DNA from: Gemmatimonadaceae bacterium
GTDB lineage: Bacteria > Gemmatimonadota > Gemmatimonadetes > Gemmatimonadales > Gemmatimonadaceae
Direction: 5' to 3'
Assembly: GCA_020853635.1 (NCBI GenBank)
Contig: JADYYN010000135.1
Span: 1 to 64,000, forward strand
DNA: 64,000 bases
Positions 1 through 8,692 of this stretch are shown here, in pieces. Each line of letters starts with the position of its first letter. The first letter of the stretch is position 1. The notes below the pieces were generated by a model. It was given only the letters and a program-made list of their open reading frames with translations. It did no database searches and was not told where the DNA came from. The translations under genes and the position numbers were made by a program.

Positions 1-7
1 AGTTCGC

Positions 8-1291
8 GTGGATGGGGTCGCTGACGCCGGCGCAGTGGGCGGCGCTGGAAGCGTCGGCGCGAAAGGCGAAGTGAGCAGCCACGCCGGTGCGACTCCTGCG
101 GGGGTGACCGCGACGGATGTCTCGGCTTTTCGCGACTTTCTCGAGGAACACGCGTTCCCGATCGAGCCGGCGTTCCTCGCGCAGCCGTTCCGCGAGCTGT
201 TGCCCGTACTCCGCGCCATGCGCGAAGAGGTGAAGCGGCGGGGGCTCTGGGCGCCGCACTTGCCCAAGGCACACGGCGGCATGGGTCTCTCGCTCGTGGA
301 GTTCGCACACGTGAGCGCCGTGCTCGGCGAGAGTCCGATCGGGCACTATCTGTTCAACTGCAACGCGCCCGATATCGGCAACCAGGAGCTGCTGCTCTCA
401 CACGGCTCCGATGCGCAGCGTGCGCGTTGGTTCGTTCCGCTCTCGCGCGGTGAGATCCGCAGCTGCTTCGCGATGACCGAACCGGAGTTTGCAGGCTCCA
501 ACCCGGTGTGGATGAACACCACGGCTCGACGTGATGGCGACGAGTATGTGATCACGGGGCACAAGTGGTTCACGTCGTCGGCCGATGGAGCGGCGTTCAC
601 CATCGTGATGGCCGTAACCGCGCCCGATGCGCCGATGCACAAACGCGCGAGTCAGATCATCGTGCCGATCGACGCGGCGGGCATCACGTTCGTCCGCAAC
701 ATCCCGGTGATGGGGGAAGCGGGCAGCGACTACGTGAGTCACGCCGAACTGCGCTTCGACGACGTGCGAGTGCCGGTGAGCAATCGCATCGGCGACGAAG
801 GGGCGGGCTTCGCGCTCGCGCAGGAGCGTCTGGGGCCGGGGCGCATCCATCATTGTATGCGCTGGCTCGGCATCGCGGAGCGTGCGTTCCGCTTGATGGT
901 CGCTCGCGCCGCGACCCGCGAACTCGCGCCGGGTGAACCGTTGGGCCGGCAACAGGCCGTGCAGCATTGGATCGCGGAGTGTCGAGCCGAGATGGATGCC
1001 TCGCGACTGCTGGTGTTGGACGTGGCGGCACGAATCGAGCGAGAGGGCGCGCACGCCGCGCGCGACGGGATCTCGTTGATCAAGTTCCACGTCGCGGGTG
1101 TACTGCAGCGTGTGCTCGACCGCGCGATCCAGGTGCATGGCGCGCTCGGCATGACGGACGACACACCGCTCGCGTACTGGTACCGACACGAGCGCGGCGC
1201 GCGGATCTACGACGGACCCGATGAAGTGCACAAGAGCGCGGTGGCGAAGCGCATCCTCGAAGCGGCGGGTATGCCGAAGGCGGCGCGGTGA
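8..1291 (+). CDS. acyl-CoA dehydrogenase family protein
   Basis: Full ORF with acyl-CoA dehydrogenase motifs (CFAMTEPEFAGSNP, QVHGALGMTDDTPLAYWYRHERGARIYDGPDEVH). True start may lie further upstream or downstream of 8. Confidence 0.92.
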   Translation: MDGVADAGAVGGAGSVGAKGEVSSHAGATPAGVTATDVSAFRDFLEEHAFPIEPAFLAQPFRELLPVLRAMREEVKRRGLWAPHLPKAHGGMGLSLVEFAHVSAVLGESPIGHYLFNCNAPDIGNQELLLSHGSDAQRARWFVPLSRGEIRSCFAMTEPEFAGSNPVWMNTTARRDGDEYVITGHKWFTSSADGAAFTIVMAVTAPDAPMHKRASQIIVPIDAAGITFVRNIPVMGEAGSDYVSHAELRFDDVRVPVSNRIGDEGAGFALAQERLGPGRIHHCMRWLGIAERAFRLMVARAATRELAPGEPLGRQQAVQHWIAECRAEMDASRLLVLDVAARIEREGAHAARDGISLIKFHVAGVLQRVLDRAIQVHGALGMTDDTPLAYWYRHERGARIYDGPDEVHKSAVAKRILEAAGMPKAAR

Positions 1292-2328
1292 GCGCGAATA
1301 TGAAGGTGAGCACTGAGCAGGTCCCGCTGGACGCGCTCAATGCCTGGCTCGCGACCGAAGCCCCGATGCTCGGCACCGTGAAGTCCATCACGCAGTTCCC
1401 CGGCGGTTTCTCCAACCTTACGTACCTGCTCACCACCACCACGGGTGAGGCGGTGCTGCGTCGCCCACCCGTGGGTGTGTCAGCCGGCCGCGCGCACGAC
1501 ATGCCGCGCGAGGCGCGCATCCTCTCGGTGCTCGAGCTGCGCGGCGTCCCGGCGCCGCGCGCGTTCGCGACCTGTGAGGACGCGTCGGTGATCGGTGCGC
1601 CGTTCTATGTGATGGAGCGGAAGGACGGCCTGATCCTTCGCGGTGCCACTGCGCCCGCCGGGTGGGGCCCGAAGGAGTTCGCGGCGCTGAGCGAATCGTT
1701 CGTCGACACACTCGTCGCCATCCACGGTGCGACGCCGTCCGATCCGGTGATCGGCGGACTCGGTCGGCCGATGGGATATGTGGGCCGTCAGGTGGACGGC
1801 TGGACCGAGCGTTGGCAGCATGCGCGCACCGACGACGTGCCGGCGATGGAATCGCTCGCGGCCTGGCTCAACGAGAAGCAGCCGAGTGAGTCGGGGGCAT
1901 GTCTGGTGCACAACGACTACAAGTACGACAACCTCGTGCTCGATCCGGCGAAGCCCGGTCGCATCGTCGCGGTACTCGACTGGGAGATGGCGACGCTCGG
2001 TGATCCGCTGCTCGATGTGGGCACATCGCTCGGCTACTGGGTGGAGGCGGGTGACCATCCCGCGTTCAAGGCGTTGGGGCTGGGCATGACCGCACTGCCG
2101 GGCAACTTCACGCGCGGGCAACTCTGGGCGCGGTACCTCGAGAAGTCCGGGCGATCGATGCGGAGCGCGAGCTGGTATCACGCGTTCGGCTTGTTCAAGA
2201 TCGCGGTGATCGCGCAGCAGATCTACGCGCGATACAAGAAGGGACTCACCACGGATGAGCGCTTCGCGCGGCTGGGTGATGCGGTGCGATTGCTGGCGGA
2301 GATGGGCCAACAGGAGGCGACACGATGA
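1288..2328 (+). CDS. phosphotransferase family protein (APH-like, acyl-CoA dehydrogenase-associated type)
   Basis: Motifs LVHNDYKYDNLVLDP and VLDWEMATLGDPLLDVG; 4-bp overlap with upstream gene. Confidence 0.9.
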   Translation: MSANMKVSTEQVPLDALNAWLATEAPMLGTVKSITQFPGGFSNLTYLLTTTTGEAVLRRPPVGVSAGRAHDMPREARILSVLELRGVPAPRAFATCEDASVIGAPFYVMERKDGLILRGATAPAGWGPKEFAALSESFVDTLVAIHGATPSDPVIGGLGRPMGYVGRQVDGWTERWQHARTDDVPAMESLAAWLNEKQPSESGACLVHNDYKYDNLVLDPAKPGRIVAVLDWEMATLGDPLLDVGTSLGYWVEAGDHPAFKALGLGMTALPGNFTRGQLWARYLEKSGRSMRSASWYHAFGLFKIAVIAQQIYARYKKGLTTDERFARLGDAVRLLAEMGQQEATR

Positions 2329-2705
2329 CCGGCATTCGACTCGGCAAGTTGCAGCAGATCGCGCTCGTGCAGCACGATGTGGAACAGGCCGTCCCGTTCT
2401 ATCGGGACGGCCTGGGGTTGCCGCTGCAGTTCGCGATGGCGGGGATGGCGTTCTTCGACGCGGGCGGTGTGCGCTTGATGCTCACCAAGCCAAGCTCAGC
2501 CGAGGTCGATCATCCCAACTCGATCCTGTACTTCGATGTGTCGGATTGCCGCGCGGCCTATGCCGACTTGAAGGCGCGGGGGGTGCCGTTCGACGACGAA
2601 CCGCATCTCGTGGGGAAGACGGCGACGCACGAGATCTGGATGTGTTTCTGCCGCGATCCCGAGCGCAACCTCATCGGGATCGCGGAGCAGAAGCCGATCG
2701 CTTAA
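2325..2705 (+). CDS. VOC/glyoxalase family protein
   Basis: 126 aa with VOC pattern (VQHDVEQAVPFYRDGLGLPLQF, FFDAGGVRLML, DPERNLIGI); 4-bp overlap with upstream gene. Confidence 0.85.
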   Translation: MTGIRLGKLQQIALVQHDVEQAVPFYRDGLGLPLQFAMAGMAFFDAGGVRLMLTKPSSAEVDHPNSILYFDVSDCRAAYADLKARGVPFDDEPHLVGKTATHEIWMCFCRDPERNLIGIAEQKPIA

Positions 2706-3064
2706 GCCTCGTAGAGGTCGCGCACGAGGAGGAGCTGGATGTGCTCGCTGGACTCGCTCTCGATGGCCTGCACGGTGAGCGGGAGCGTGCCGTCCGGCCG
2801 GACCATGCCCTTCACTTCGTCGTAGAGCGCGGCGCCGAAGTCGAGCACGTCATCGCGCTTGCCCGCGATGCGCATCTGCGCCTGATAGACGGTGCGGATG
2901 GGCGGGTTGGAGAGCGAGATGTGGAGTCGGGCCGAGGGGCGCGGGGCGCGGGCGCGGATCTCGGCTTCGATGGCGTCGAGGCGTTCGGCGCGGGCCATGG
3001 CGTTCGCGCGGTCGTTTGCCATTACGGTGACTCGGGCAGGGGAGGCGATCGTGGCGGTGCTCAT
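2702..3064 (-). CDS. conserved hypothetical protein, paralog of the 3233..3574 product
   Basis: Start trimmed to MSTATIASP; C-terminus DEVKGMVRPDGTLPLTVQAIESESSEHIQ nearly identical to the neighbouring gene. Confidence 0.75.
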   Translation of the reverse strand: MSTATIASPARVTVMANDRANAMARAERLDAIEAEIRARAPRPSARLHISLSNPPIRTVYQAQMRIAGKRDDVLDFGAALYDEVKGMVRPDGTLPLTVQAIESESSEHIQLLLVRDLYEA

Positions 3065-3095
3065 GTGCTGGGCTCCAGAGAGGGGGGTGGATCGA

Positions 3096-3115
3096 CTTGT
3101 GAAATGTTTCACAAG
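3096..3115. promoter_or_regulatory. Perfect 20-bp dyad containing a Rex-type operator TTGTGAAATGTTTCACAA
   Basis: CTTGTGAAA-TG-TTTCACAAG read directly; matches the published Rex consensus TTGTGAAnnnnTTCACAA; 31 nt upstream of the minus-strand start at 3064. Confidence 0.7.
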
Positions 3116-3140
3116 CGCCCCTGGCATACAAGCGAGCCAC

Positions 3141-3161
3141 TCAGGTAGGCCTCCTACCTGA
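3141..3161. repeat. Perfect inverted repeat TCAGGTAGG-CCT-CCTACCTGA
   Basis: 9-bp arms, 3-nt spacer, read directly. Confidence 0.7.
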
Positions 3162-3203
3162 ACGGGTGGGGCGGCGTCGAAACAGCACGCGGCCCCACCC
3201 GTT
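3161..3203 (-). terminator. Hairpin AACGGGTGGGGC ... GCCCCACCCGTT downstream of 3233..3574; possible terminator
   Basis: 12-bp perfect arms just downstream of the minus-strand stop; no clear T-tract. Confidence 0.45.
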
Positions 3204-3232
3204 TCACCGGCGAATCAGAAAGCTGGACAGCG

Positions 3233-3574
3233 TTAGCCCTCGTACATCTCCCGGGCGATGACGATCTGGATGTGCTCGGAACTCTCGCTCTCAATCGCGC
3301 TGAGCGTCAACGGAAGCGTCCCGTCAGGCCGCACCATGCCCTTCACTTCATCGAAGAGGACGGCGGCGAAGTCGAGCACGTCTTCCTTGGGGCCGGAGAG
3401 ACGCACATAGGAGAGGAACTCGCTGCGGCTCTCGACCGGCGAGAGCGAGACGTGCACGCGCGCGGCGGGCCGGGGTGCGCGGGCGAGGATCTCCTGCTCG
3501 AGCGCATCGATCTTCGCGGCGCGCGTCATGGCGGTGACGCGGGCGAGGTGGTCGGGGCTGGCGATCTGGATCAT
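3233..3574 (-). CDS. conserved hypothetical protein, paralog of the 2702..3064 product
   Basis: Start trimmed to MIQIASPDHLARV; strong similarity to the neighbouring protein. Confidence 0.75.
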   Translation of the reverse strand: MIQIASPDHLARVTAMTRAAKIDALEQEILARAPRPAARVHVSLSPVESRSEFLSYVRLSGPKEDVLDFAAVLFDEVKGMVRPDGTLPLTLSAIESESSEHIQIVIAREMYEG

Positions 3575-3689
3575 GATGTTGGACGGCGGAAGGCGGATGG
3601 GAGACGGCGGACCGATGCGGAATGCCGAGGCATGGGGCAAGAAGTGCGCCTGACGCCATCTGCGAAATCTACCGAACGCGAGCGGCGGC

Positions 3690-5786
3690 ATGTTGCGCGC
3701 GAGGGGACTCATTGCGCCCGATGGCCGCGCCGTGACGTTCGCCTACGACTCGTCCGGCAACCTCACGAGTGTGACCCCACCGGGCAAACCGGCGCACACG
3801 TTCGTGTACGCGCCGGCCGATCGCCTGGCGCAGTACAATCCGCCCACCAACGGCCTGCCGGTGAGTGCGACGGGCTACGTGTACAACACCGCCGGCCAGG
3901 TGACCGTGTTGCGGCGCGCGGTGGGGGACTCCATCCGCTTCGTGTATGACGGGGCCGGCCGTCCGTCGAGCGTGGTGTTCGACCGCGGGACGCTGGGCTT
4001 CAGTTACAACGGCACGACCGGCAACCTCACGTCGATGAGTGCGCCGGGTGGTCAGGGGCTGGCGTTCACGTACGACGGCGCGCTGCCGACGAGTGTGACG
4101 TGGAGCGGGACCGTGAGTGGCAGCACGGCGGTCGCGTACAACAGCGACTTCCGCGTGACGAGCCAGACCGTGAACGGCGCCAACGCGGTGAGCTTCGGTT
4201 ATGACGCCGACGGGCTGCTGACGCAGGCGGGTGGCTTGGGGCTCCGGCGTGCGACCAACAACGGTCGCCTGGACGCCGACTCCATCACGGTGGGCGGCGC
4301 GACGCAGCGGAGCACGTACGGGTACGACAATCACGGTGCCCTCAACCAGCTGACCGCGCGCCGCGGCACCGACACACTGTTCGCGACGAGCTACGTGCGC
4401 GACTCGTTGAGTCGCATCACCCAGCTCACCGAGCGCGTGAACGGCACCACGCAGGTGGTGGCGTTCACGTACGACTCGGTGGGCCGGTTGAGCAGCGTGA
4501 CGCGGAACGGCACGCCGACGGCGAGCTACACGTATGACCTGAATGGCAACCGCGCGACCAAGACCACGAGCGGCGGGACGCAGACGGCCGTGGTGGACGA
4601 CCAGGATCGCCTGACGAGCTACGGCGGGGCGACCTACCAGTACACGGCCCACGGCGACCTGCGGCGGAAGATCGTGGGCACGGACACCACCGAGTACACC
4701 TACGACGCGCTCGGAAACCTGACGCGGGTGGAGCTCCCGAACGGGACCGCGATCGGGTACCTGCTCGACGCCATGAACCGGCGGATCGGCAAGACCGTGA
4801 ACGACACGCTGGTCCGGGCGTGGCTCTACCAGGGGCAGCTGACGCCGGTGGCGGAGCTCGACGGCTCGGGCACCGTGGTGAGCCGGTTCGTGTACGCGAC
4901 GGGCGTGAACGTGCCGGACTACCTGGTGCGCGGGGACTCGACGTATCGGATCATTCGCGACCACTTGGGCAGCGTGCGGCTTGTGGTGAACGTGGCGAGC
5001 GGCACGGTCGCGCAGCGCGTGAGCTATGATGAGTTCGGGATCGAGACGGAGAACACGAATCCGGGGTGGCAGCCGTTTGGGTATGCGGGCGGGCTCACCG
5101 ATAGCCAGACGGGGCTCGTGCGGTTCGGGGCGCGGGACTATGATCCGGTGGCGGTGCGATGGACGGCCAAGGATCCGATTGGGTTTGCGGGGGGGCCCAC
5201 TGGACTCTATGAGTACGCCGACTCTGACCCGGTGAACGTTGTTGACCCTTTCGGCTTGTTCGGATTGAGAGATGCCGCGAGCTTCCTGCCTGTTGTCGGA
5301 TCAGCTCTCGATGCACTAGACGCGGTGCGCTGCGGTAACTACGGCATGGCTGCACTCAATCTGGGGCTCGCCGCGATGGATGCTACGGGAATGGGTGCGA
5401 TTGCGAAAGGACTTGCCGTAGGAACGATGAAGTGGTCTGCGCGGCAATCGATCAAACAAGTGCGAGGTAGTTCATCAAGCTGGGCCCAACTTCGCCGAGG
5501 CCTCCAGAAGATCGGAGAGGTTGTTCGAAACTCCGGTGCAACACCCCGCCGCGACTGGCTGACTACCGACCACATCTTCTTCAAGCAGAAAGACAACTGG
5601 CCGAATGAGCTGCTCAATCATCCTGCGAATCTGCAGACGGGAGTACCGCAGTGGCTCAATAGCGCCTTCGAACACATGACTCCGCTCGAGCGTGCCGCCC
5701 ACTTGCCAACCTGGATGAAGATCGGTGCAGGCGGCGTCGCGTCGACTGCCGCTGGCGCGACTGTGGTCGGCTGCGGCTGCAACTAG
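3690..5786 (+). CDS. RHS/YD-repeat protein with variable C-terminal tip (toxin candidate); N-terminally truncated
   Basis: Many YD repeats (FAYDSSGNLTSV, YTYDALGNLTRVELPNG), RHS core end (DHLGSVRLVVN, FGARDYDPVAVRWTAKDPIGFAGG), then DPFGL and a non-RHS tail. Confidence 0.9.
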   Translation: MLRARGLIAPDGRAVTFAYDSSGNLTSVTPPGKPAHTFVYAPADRLAQYNPPTNGLPVSATGYVYNTAGQVTVLRRAVGDSIRFVYDGAGRPSSVVFDRGTLGFSYNGTTGNLTSMSAPGGQGLAFTYDGALPTSVTWSGTVSGSTAVAYNSDFRVTSQTVNGANAVSFGYDADGLLTQAGGLGLRRATNNGRLDADSITVGGATQRSTYGYDNHGALNQLTARRGTDTLFATSYVRDSLSRITQLTERVNGTTQVVAFTYDSVGRLSSVTRNGTPTASYTYDLNGNRATKTTSGGTQTAVVDDQDRLTSYGGATYQYTAHGDLRRKIVGTDTTEYTYDALGNLTRVELPNGTAIGYLLDAMNRRIGKTVNDTLVRAWLYQGQLTPVAELDGSGTVVSRFVYATGVNVPDYLVRGDSTYRIIRDHLGSVRLVVNVASGTVAQRVSYDEFGIETENTNPGWQPFGYAGGLTDSQTGLVRFGARDYDPVAVRWTAKDPIGFAGGPTGLYEYADSDPVNVVDPFGLFGLRDAASFLPVVGSALDALDAVRCGNYGMAALNLGLAAMDATGMGAIAKGLAVGTMKWSARQSIKQVRGSSSSWAQLRRGLQKIGEVVRNSGATPRRDWLTTDHIFFKQKDNWPNELLNHPANLQTGVPQWLNSAFEHMTPLERAAHLPTWMKIGAGGVASTAAGATVVGCGCN
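4301..5220 (+). repeat. Direct repeat copy 1: RHS core segment
   Basis: Aligns to 6495..7414 at a constant +2194 offset without indels at the two ends checked. Confidence 0.88.
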
Positions 5787-5805
5787 TTCTGCAGGAGACA
5801 CGCTT

Positions 5806-6228
5806 ATGCAATGGCCCATCACGCTACGATCCGACAAGCGGCTGACGGTCTTTCCGAACCTGGGAGGTGGGCGTTGGATCACAGGTCGGGTGTTGGAGAG
5901 AGAGGGTCTGCTTGAGAGTAAGGTCCAGAGTGACGGAAGCGCGAAGTTGCGATGGTTGCTGGATGCGGATGGACTGTATTGCGAACTGACACCTATCGGG
6001 CTCGCGCCCAGAACACTAGCACAAGCTCTCGGCTTGACTCGACGCGTAGAGCGGTACAAGCTGGGGCCGCTCCTTCGCCTCACTGCGAAGGAGTTGATGC
6101 TGCATCTAGCGGGACTAGAGGACGGGGATCTGCCGATGGCGCGAGACCTCCGACGTCAACTCAAGAAGTTGCCGGCAGATGTTGAGTGGAGTCGTGATGA
6201 CATGAAAGCCTATCTCGGCGAGTCATAA
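5806..6228 (+). CDS. hypothetical protein, candidate immunity protein for the first RHS tip
   Basis: ATG preceded by GCAGGAG; immediately downstream of the RHS tip; 140 aa, no recognised family. Confidence 0.6.
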   Translation: MQWPITLRSDKRLTVFPNLGGGRWITGRVLEREGLLESKVQSDGSAKLRWLLDADGLYCELTPIGLAPRTLAQALGLTRRVERYKLGPLLRLTAKELMLHLAGLEDGDLPMARDLRRQLKKLPADVEWSRDDMKAYLGES

Positions 6229-6447
6229 CGACCGACTTGCGGTGAGGGCCTCCGCGCCGCTTCTCCAGTCTTAAGCTGACAACTCGGCCGGTGATGCCGT
6301 GAGGATCTGTGCTAGCTCGTGTGGCGTCAACTTCTGGCAGGTTTAGTCACCGCGACCGCGCGCCACCCGTCGAACGCATCAGGCATGCACCACAGCGCAG
6401 CTCCCGCTTCGACGAATCGCACAATGTAGCAACCGAAAGAAGACCGA

Positions 6448-7965
6448 GTGCCGATTCTACTCCGCTGCGACGTTGTCATCGCCGCAGCGGTTCAGACGCA
6501 GCGGAGCACGTTCGAGCACGACAGCCACGGCGCGCTCACCCAGCTGACCGCGCGCCGCGGCACCGACACGCTGTTCGCGACGAGCTACGTGCGTGACTCG
6601 TTAAGCCGCATCACGCAGCTCACCGAGCGCGTGAACGGCACCACGCAGGTGGTGGCGTTCGCGTACGACTCGGTGGGCCGGTTGAGCAGCGTGACGCGGA
6701 ACGGCACGCCGACGGCGAGCTACACGTATGACCTGAACGGCAACCGCGCGACCAAGACCACGAGCGGCGGCACCCAGACGGCCGTGGTGGACGATCAGGA
6801 TCGCCTGACGAGTTATGGTGGGGCGACGTACCAGTACACGGCGCACGGCGACCTGCGGCGGAAGATCGCCGGCACGGACACCACCGAGTACACCTACGAC
6901 GCCCTGGGGAACCTGACACGCGTGGAGCTCCCGACCGGGACGGTGATCGGGTACCTGCTCGACGCGATGAACCGGCGGATCGGGAAGACGGTGAACGACA
7001 CGCTGGTGAAGGCGTGGTTGTACCAGGGGCAGCTGACGCCGGTGGCGGAGCTGGACGGCTCGGGCAGCGTGGTGAGCCGGTTCGTGTACGCGACGGGCGT
7101 GAATGTGCCGGACTACCTGGTGCGCGGCGATTCGACGTATCGGATCATTCGCGATCACTTGGGCAGCGTGCGGCTCGTGGTGAACGTGGCGAGCGGCACG
7201 ATCGCGCAGCGCGTGAGCTATGATGAGTTCGGGATCGAGACGGAGAACACGAATCCCGGGTGGCAGCCGTTTGGGTATGCGGGCGGGCTCGCCGATAGCC
7301 AGACGGGGCTCGTGCGGTTCGGGGCGCGGGACTATGATCCGGTGGCGGGGCGGTGGACGGCGAAGGATCCGATTGGGTTTGCGGGGGGCACTACTAGCCT
7401 CTATTCCTACGCGGCGAATGACGCAATCAACGCAATCGATCCTATCGGTACTTGGTACTGGTTGGCGATCGGTGCCGTCGCCGGCGCCAGCTCAGCCGCG
7501 TTCGAGGCATGGGGGAATGGAGGAAGCGGTTGGTCGATCTTGGGTTCTGCTGCGGTTGGTCTCATCGTCGGTGGTGCCACGAGTGTGATCCCGCCGCTCA
7601 AGATGCTCGGTCCCGGAGCCAGCGCCGTGATCCAGGGAGCGACTGGTGGGGCGCTCGGAAACTTCTCAAGTCAGGTGATCGAACGGATTCGAAGTGGAAG
7701 GGAGATTTGTGCCTTGAACGTTGTGACCTCCGGTCTCTATGGCGCAATCGGCGGCAGACTCTTCCAACCAATTAGCAAGGTTTTCGGGAACGTGTCGTGG
7801 CTCTCGCCTGCGGAGCGCAGATTCGACGATCTCTCGAGTGAGTTGTCGGCAGGGCTCGTCGGATCACTCCTTGAACTCGGAGAAAGGGCTTTCCGCGATC
7901 TCGTGCGTCCCACGCGCCCCGAACCGGGGCCCGTACTCCCACCGAACTATCCGAGCAACCGATGA
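6448..7965 (+). CDS. orphan RHS core fragment with a different C-terminal tip
   Basis: Repeats the RHS core then diverges at DPIGTWYWLAIGAVAG..., a Gly-rich hydrophobic tip. Expression start uncertain. Confidence 0.8.
   Translation: MPILLRCDVVIAAAVQTQRSTFEHDSHGALTQLTARRGTDTLFATSYVRDSLSRITQLTERVNGTTQVVAFAYDSVGRLSSVTRNGTPTASYTYDLNGNRATKTTSGGTQTAVVDDQDRLTSYGGATYQYTAHGDLRRKIAGTDTTEYTYDALGNLTRVELPTGTVIGYLLDAMNRRIGKTVNDTLVKAWLYQGQLTPVAELDGSGSVVSRFVYATGVNVPDYLVRGDSTYRIIRDHLGSVRLVVNVASGTIAQRVSYDEFGIETENTNPGWQPFGYAGGLADSQTGLVRFGARDYDPVAGRWTAKDPIGFAGGTTSLYSYAANDAINAIDPIGTWYWLAIGAVAGASSAAFEAWGNGGSGWSILGSAAVGLIVGGATSVIPPLKMLGPGASAVIQGATGGALGNFSSQVIERIRSGREICALNVVTSGLYGAIGGRLFQPISKVFGNVSWLSPAERRFDDLSSELSAGLVGSLLELGERAFRDLVRPTRPEPGPVLPPNYPSNR
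6495..7414 (+). repeat. Direct repeat copy 2: RHS core segment
   Basis: Same segment as 4301..5220. Confidence 0.88.
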
Positions 7966-8201
7966 ATCGCATCCTGCTCTCGGTGATACTACCGCTCGTC
8001 GCCGCAGAGGGCGTGCGTAGGATGTGGTTCGGATTCCGCTACGGAGTCCAGCGCCGGCGAATGCGTCGATCCGACTTCAATCTCGAACCGGATGGAGATA
8101 TCGTCGGATGGCGTGCAGTGGCCATCGGTCTCACGCTGTTGATCGTAGGGGGATTCCTTCTCGTAAGTGCTAGCGTCGTTCTCTACGACCAATGGAGCTG
8201 A
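7962..8201 (+). CDS. 79-aa membrane protein, candidate immunity protein for the second RHS tip
   Basis: ATGA overlap with the RHS tip stop; hydrophobic segments at both ends. Confidence 0.6.
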   Translation: MNRILLSVILPLVAAEGVRRMWFGFRYGVQRRRMRRSDFNLEPDGDIVGWRAVAIGLTLLIVGGFLLVSASVVLYDQWS

Positions 8202-8300
8202 CATCTGTGTGTGATCACCGGGCCGGAACCTCTCGGGGTCCAGCACCATCAGACTCCTTGTGGAGCTGCCAGGGCTCGCTACCGTAGGTAGGGGAGTTCG

Positions 8301-8540
8301 ATGTCAGTTCTTACTGTGATAATCCTGCTCCTCTTTGCAGCAGAGCGAGCGCGGCGCGTCTACTATGGCGTTCGTATCGTCCGAACCAACTCACTAGCCG
8401 ATCTCGGGCTTCATGAGTCGGTCGCCGATGGGGTGAGTTCGGCGAAGAGAGCAAGACTAGTTGCTGCAGTCTACATCTGTGTCGGTTCGTTCATGGTCGT
8501 CTTGAGTGCGTTGGTCTTCAATATTCAGTTCTTGCGATAG
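8301..8540 (+). CDS. 79-aa membrane protein, paralog of the 7962..8201 product
   Basis: Shared N-terminal pattern (LPLVAAEGVRRMWFGFR versus LLLFAAERARRVYYGVR) and similar C-terminal hydrophobic segment. Confidence 0.55.
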   Translation: MSVLTVIILLLFAAERARRVYYGVRIVRTNSLADLGLHESVADGVSSAKRARLVAAVYICVGSFMVVLSALVFNIQFLR

Positions 8541-8616
8541 CGTTAGTCTCTTCTGCCTCGACCGCTGTGCGCGAAGCGCGCCAGCGCCCCCCGCGATCGC
8601 ATCAACGATCGGCTGA

Positions 8617-8690
8617 ACCTCGAGTACGACGCGGGGGCACTTTGAGCAGCGTGACCCGGACTGGCATACCAACGGCAAGCTGCACGGCGG
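8617..8690 (+). pseudogene. Vestigial RHS core fragment
   Basis: Frameshifted LEYDAGG/TLSSVTRTGIPTASCTAA matches YDSVGRLSSVTRNGTPTASYT of both RHS copies. Confidence 0.65.
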
Positions 8691-8692
8691 CC

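Noticed and set aside
3669-4964. 431-aa minus-strand ORF
   Set aside because: Antisense to the RHS gene and Arg/Val/His-rich; a similar antisense ORF over the second RHS copy is explained by the direct repeat.
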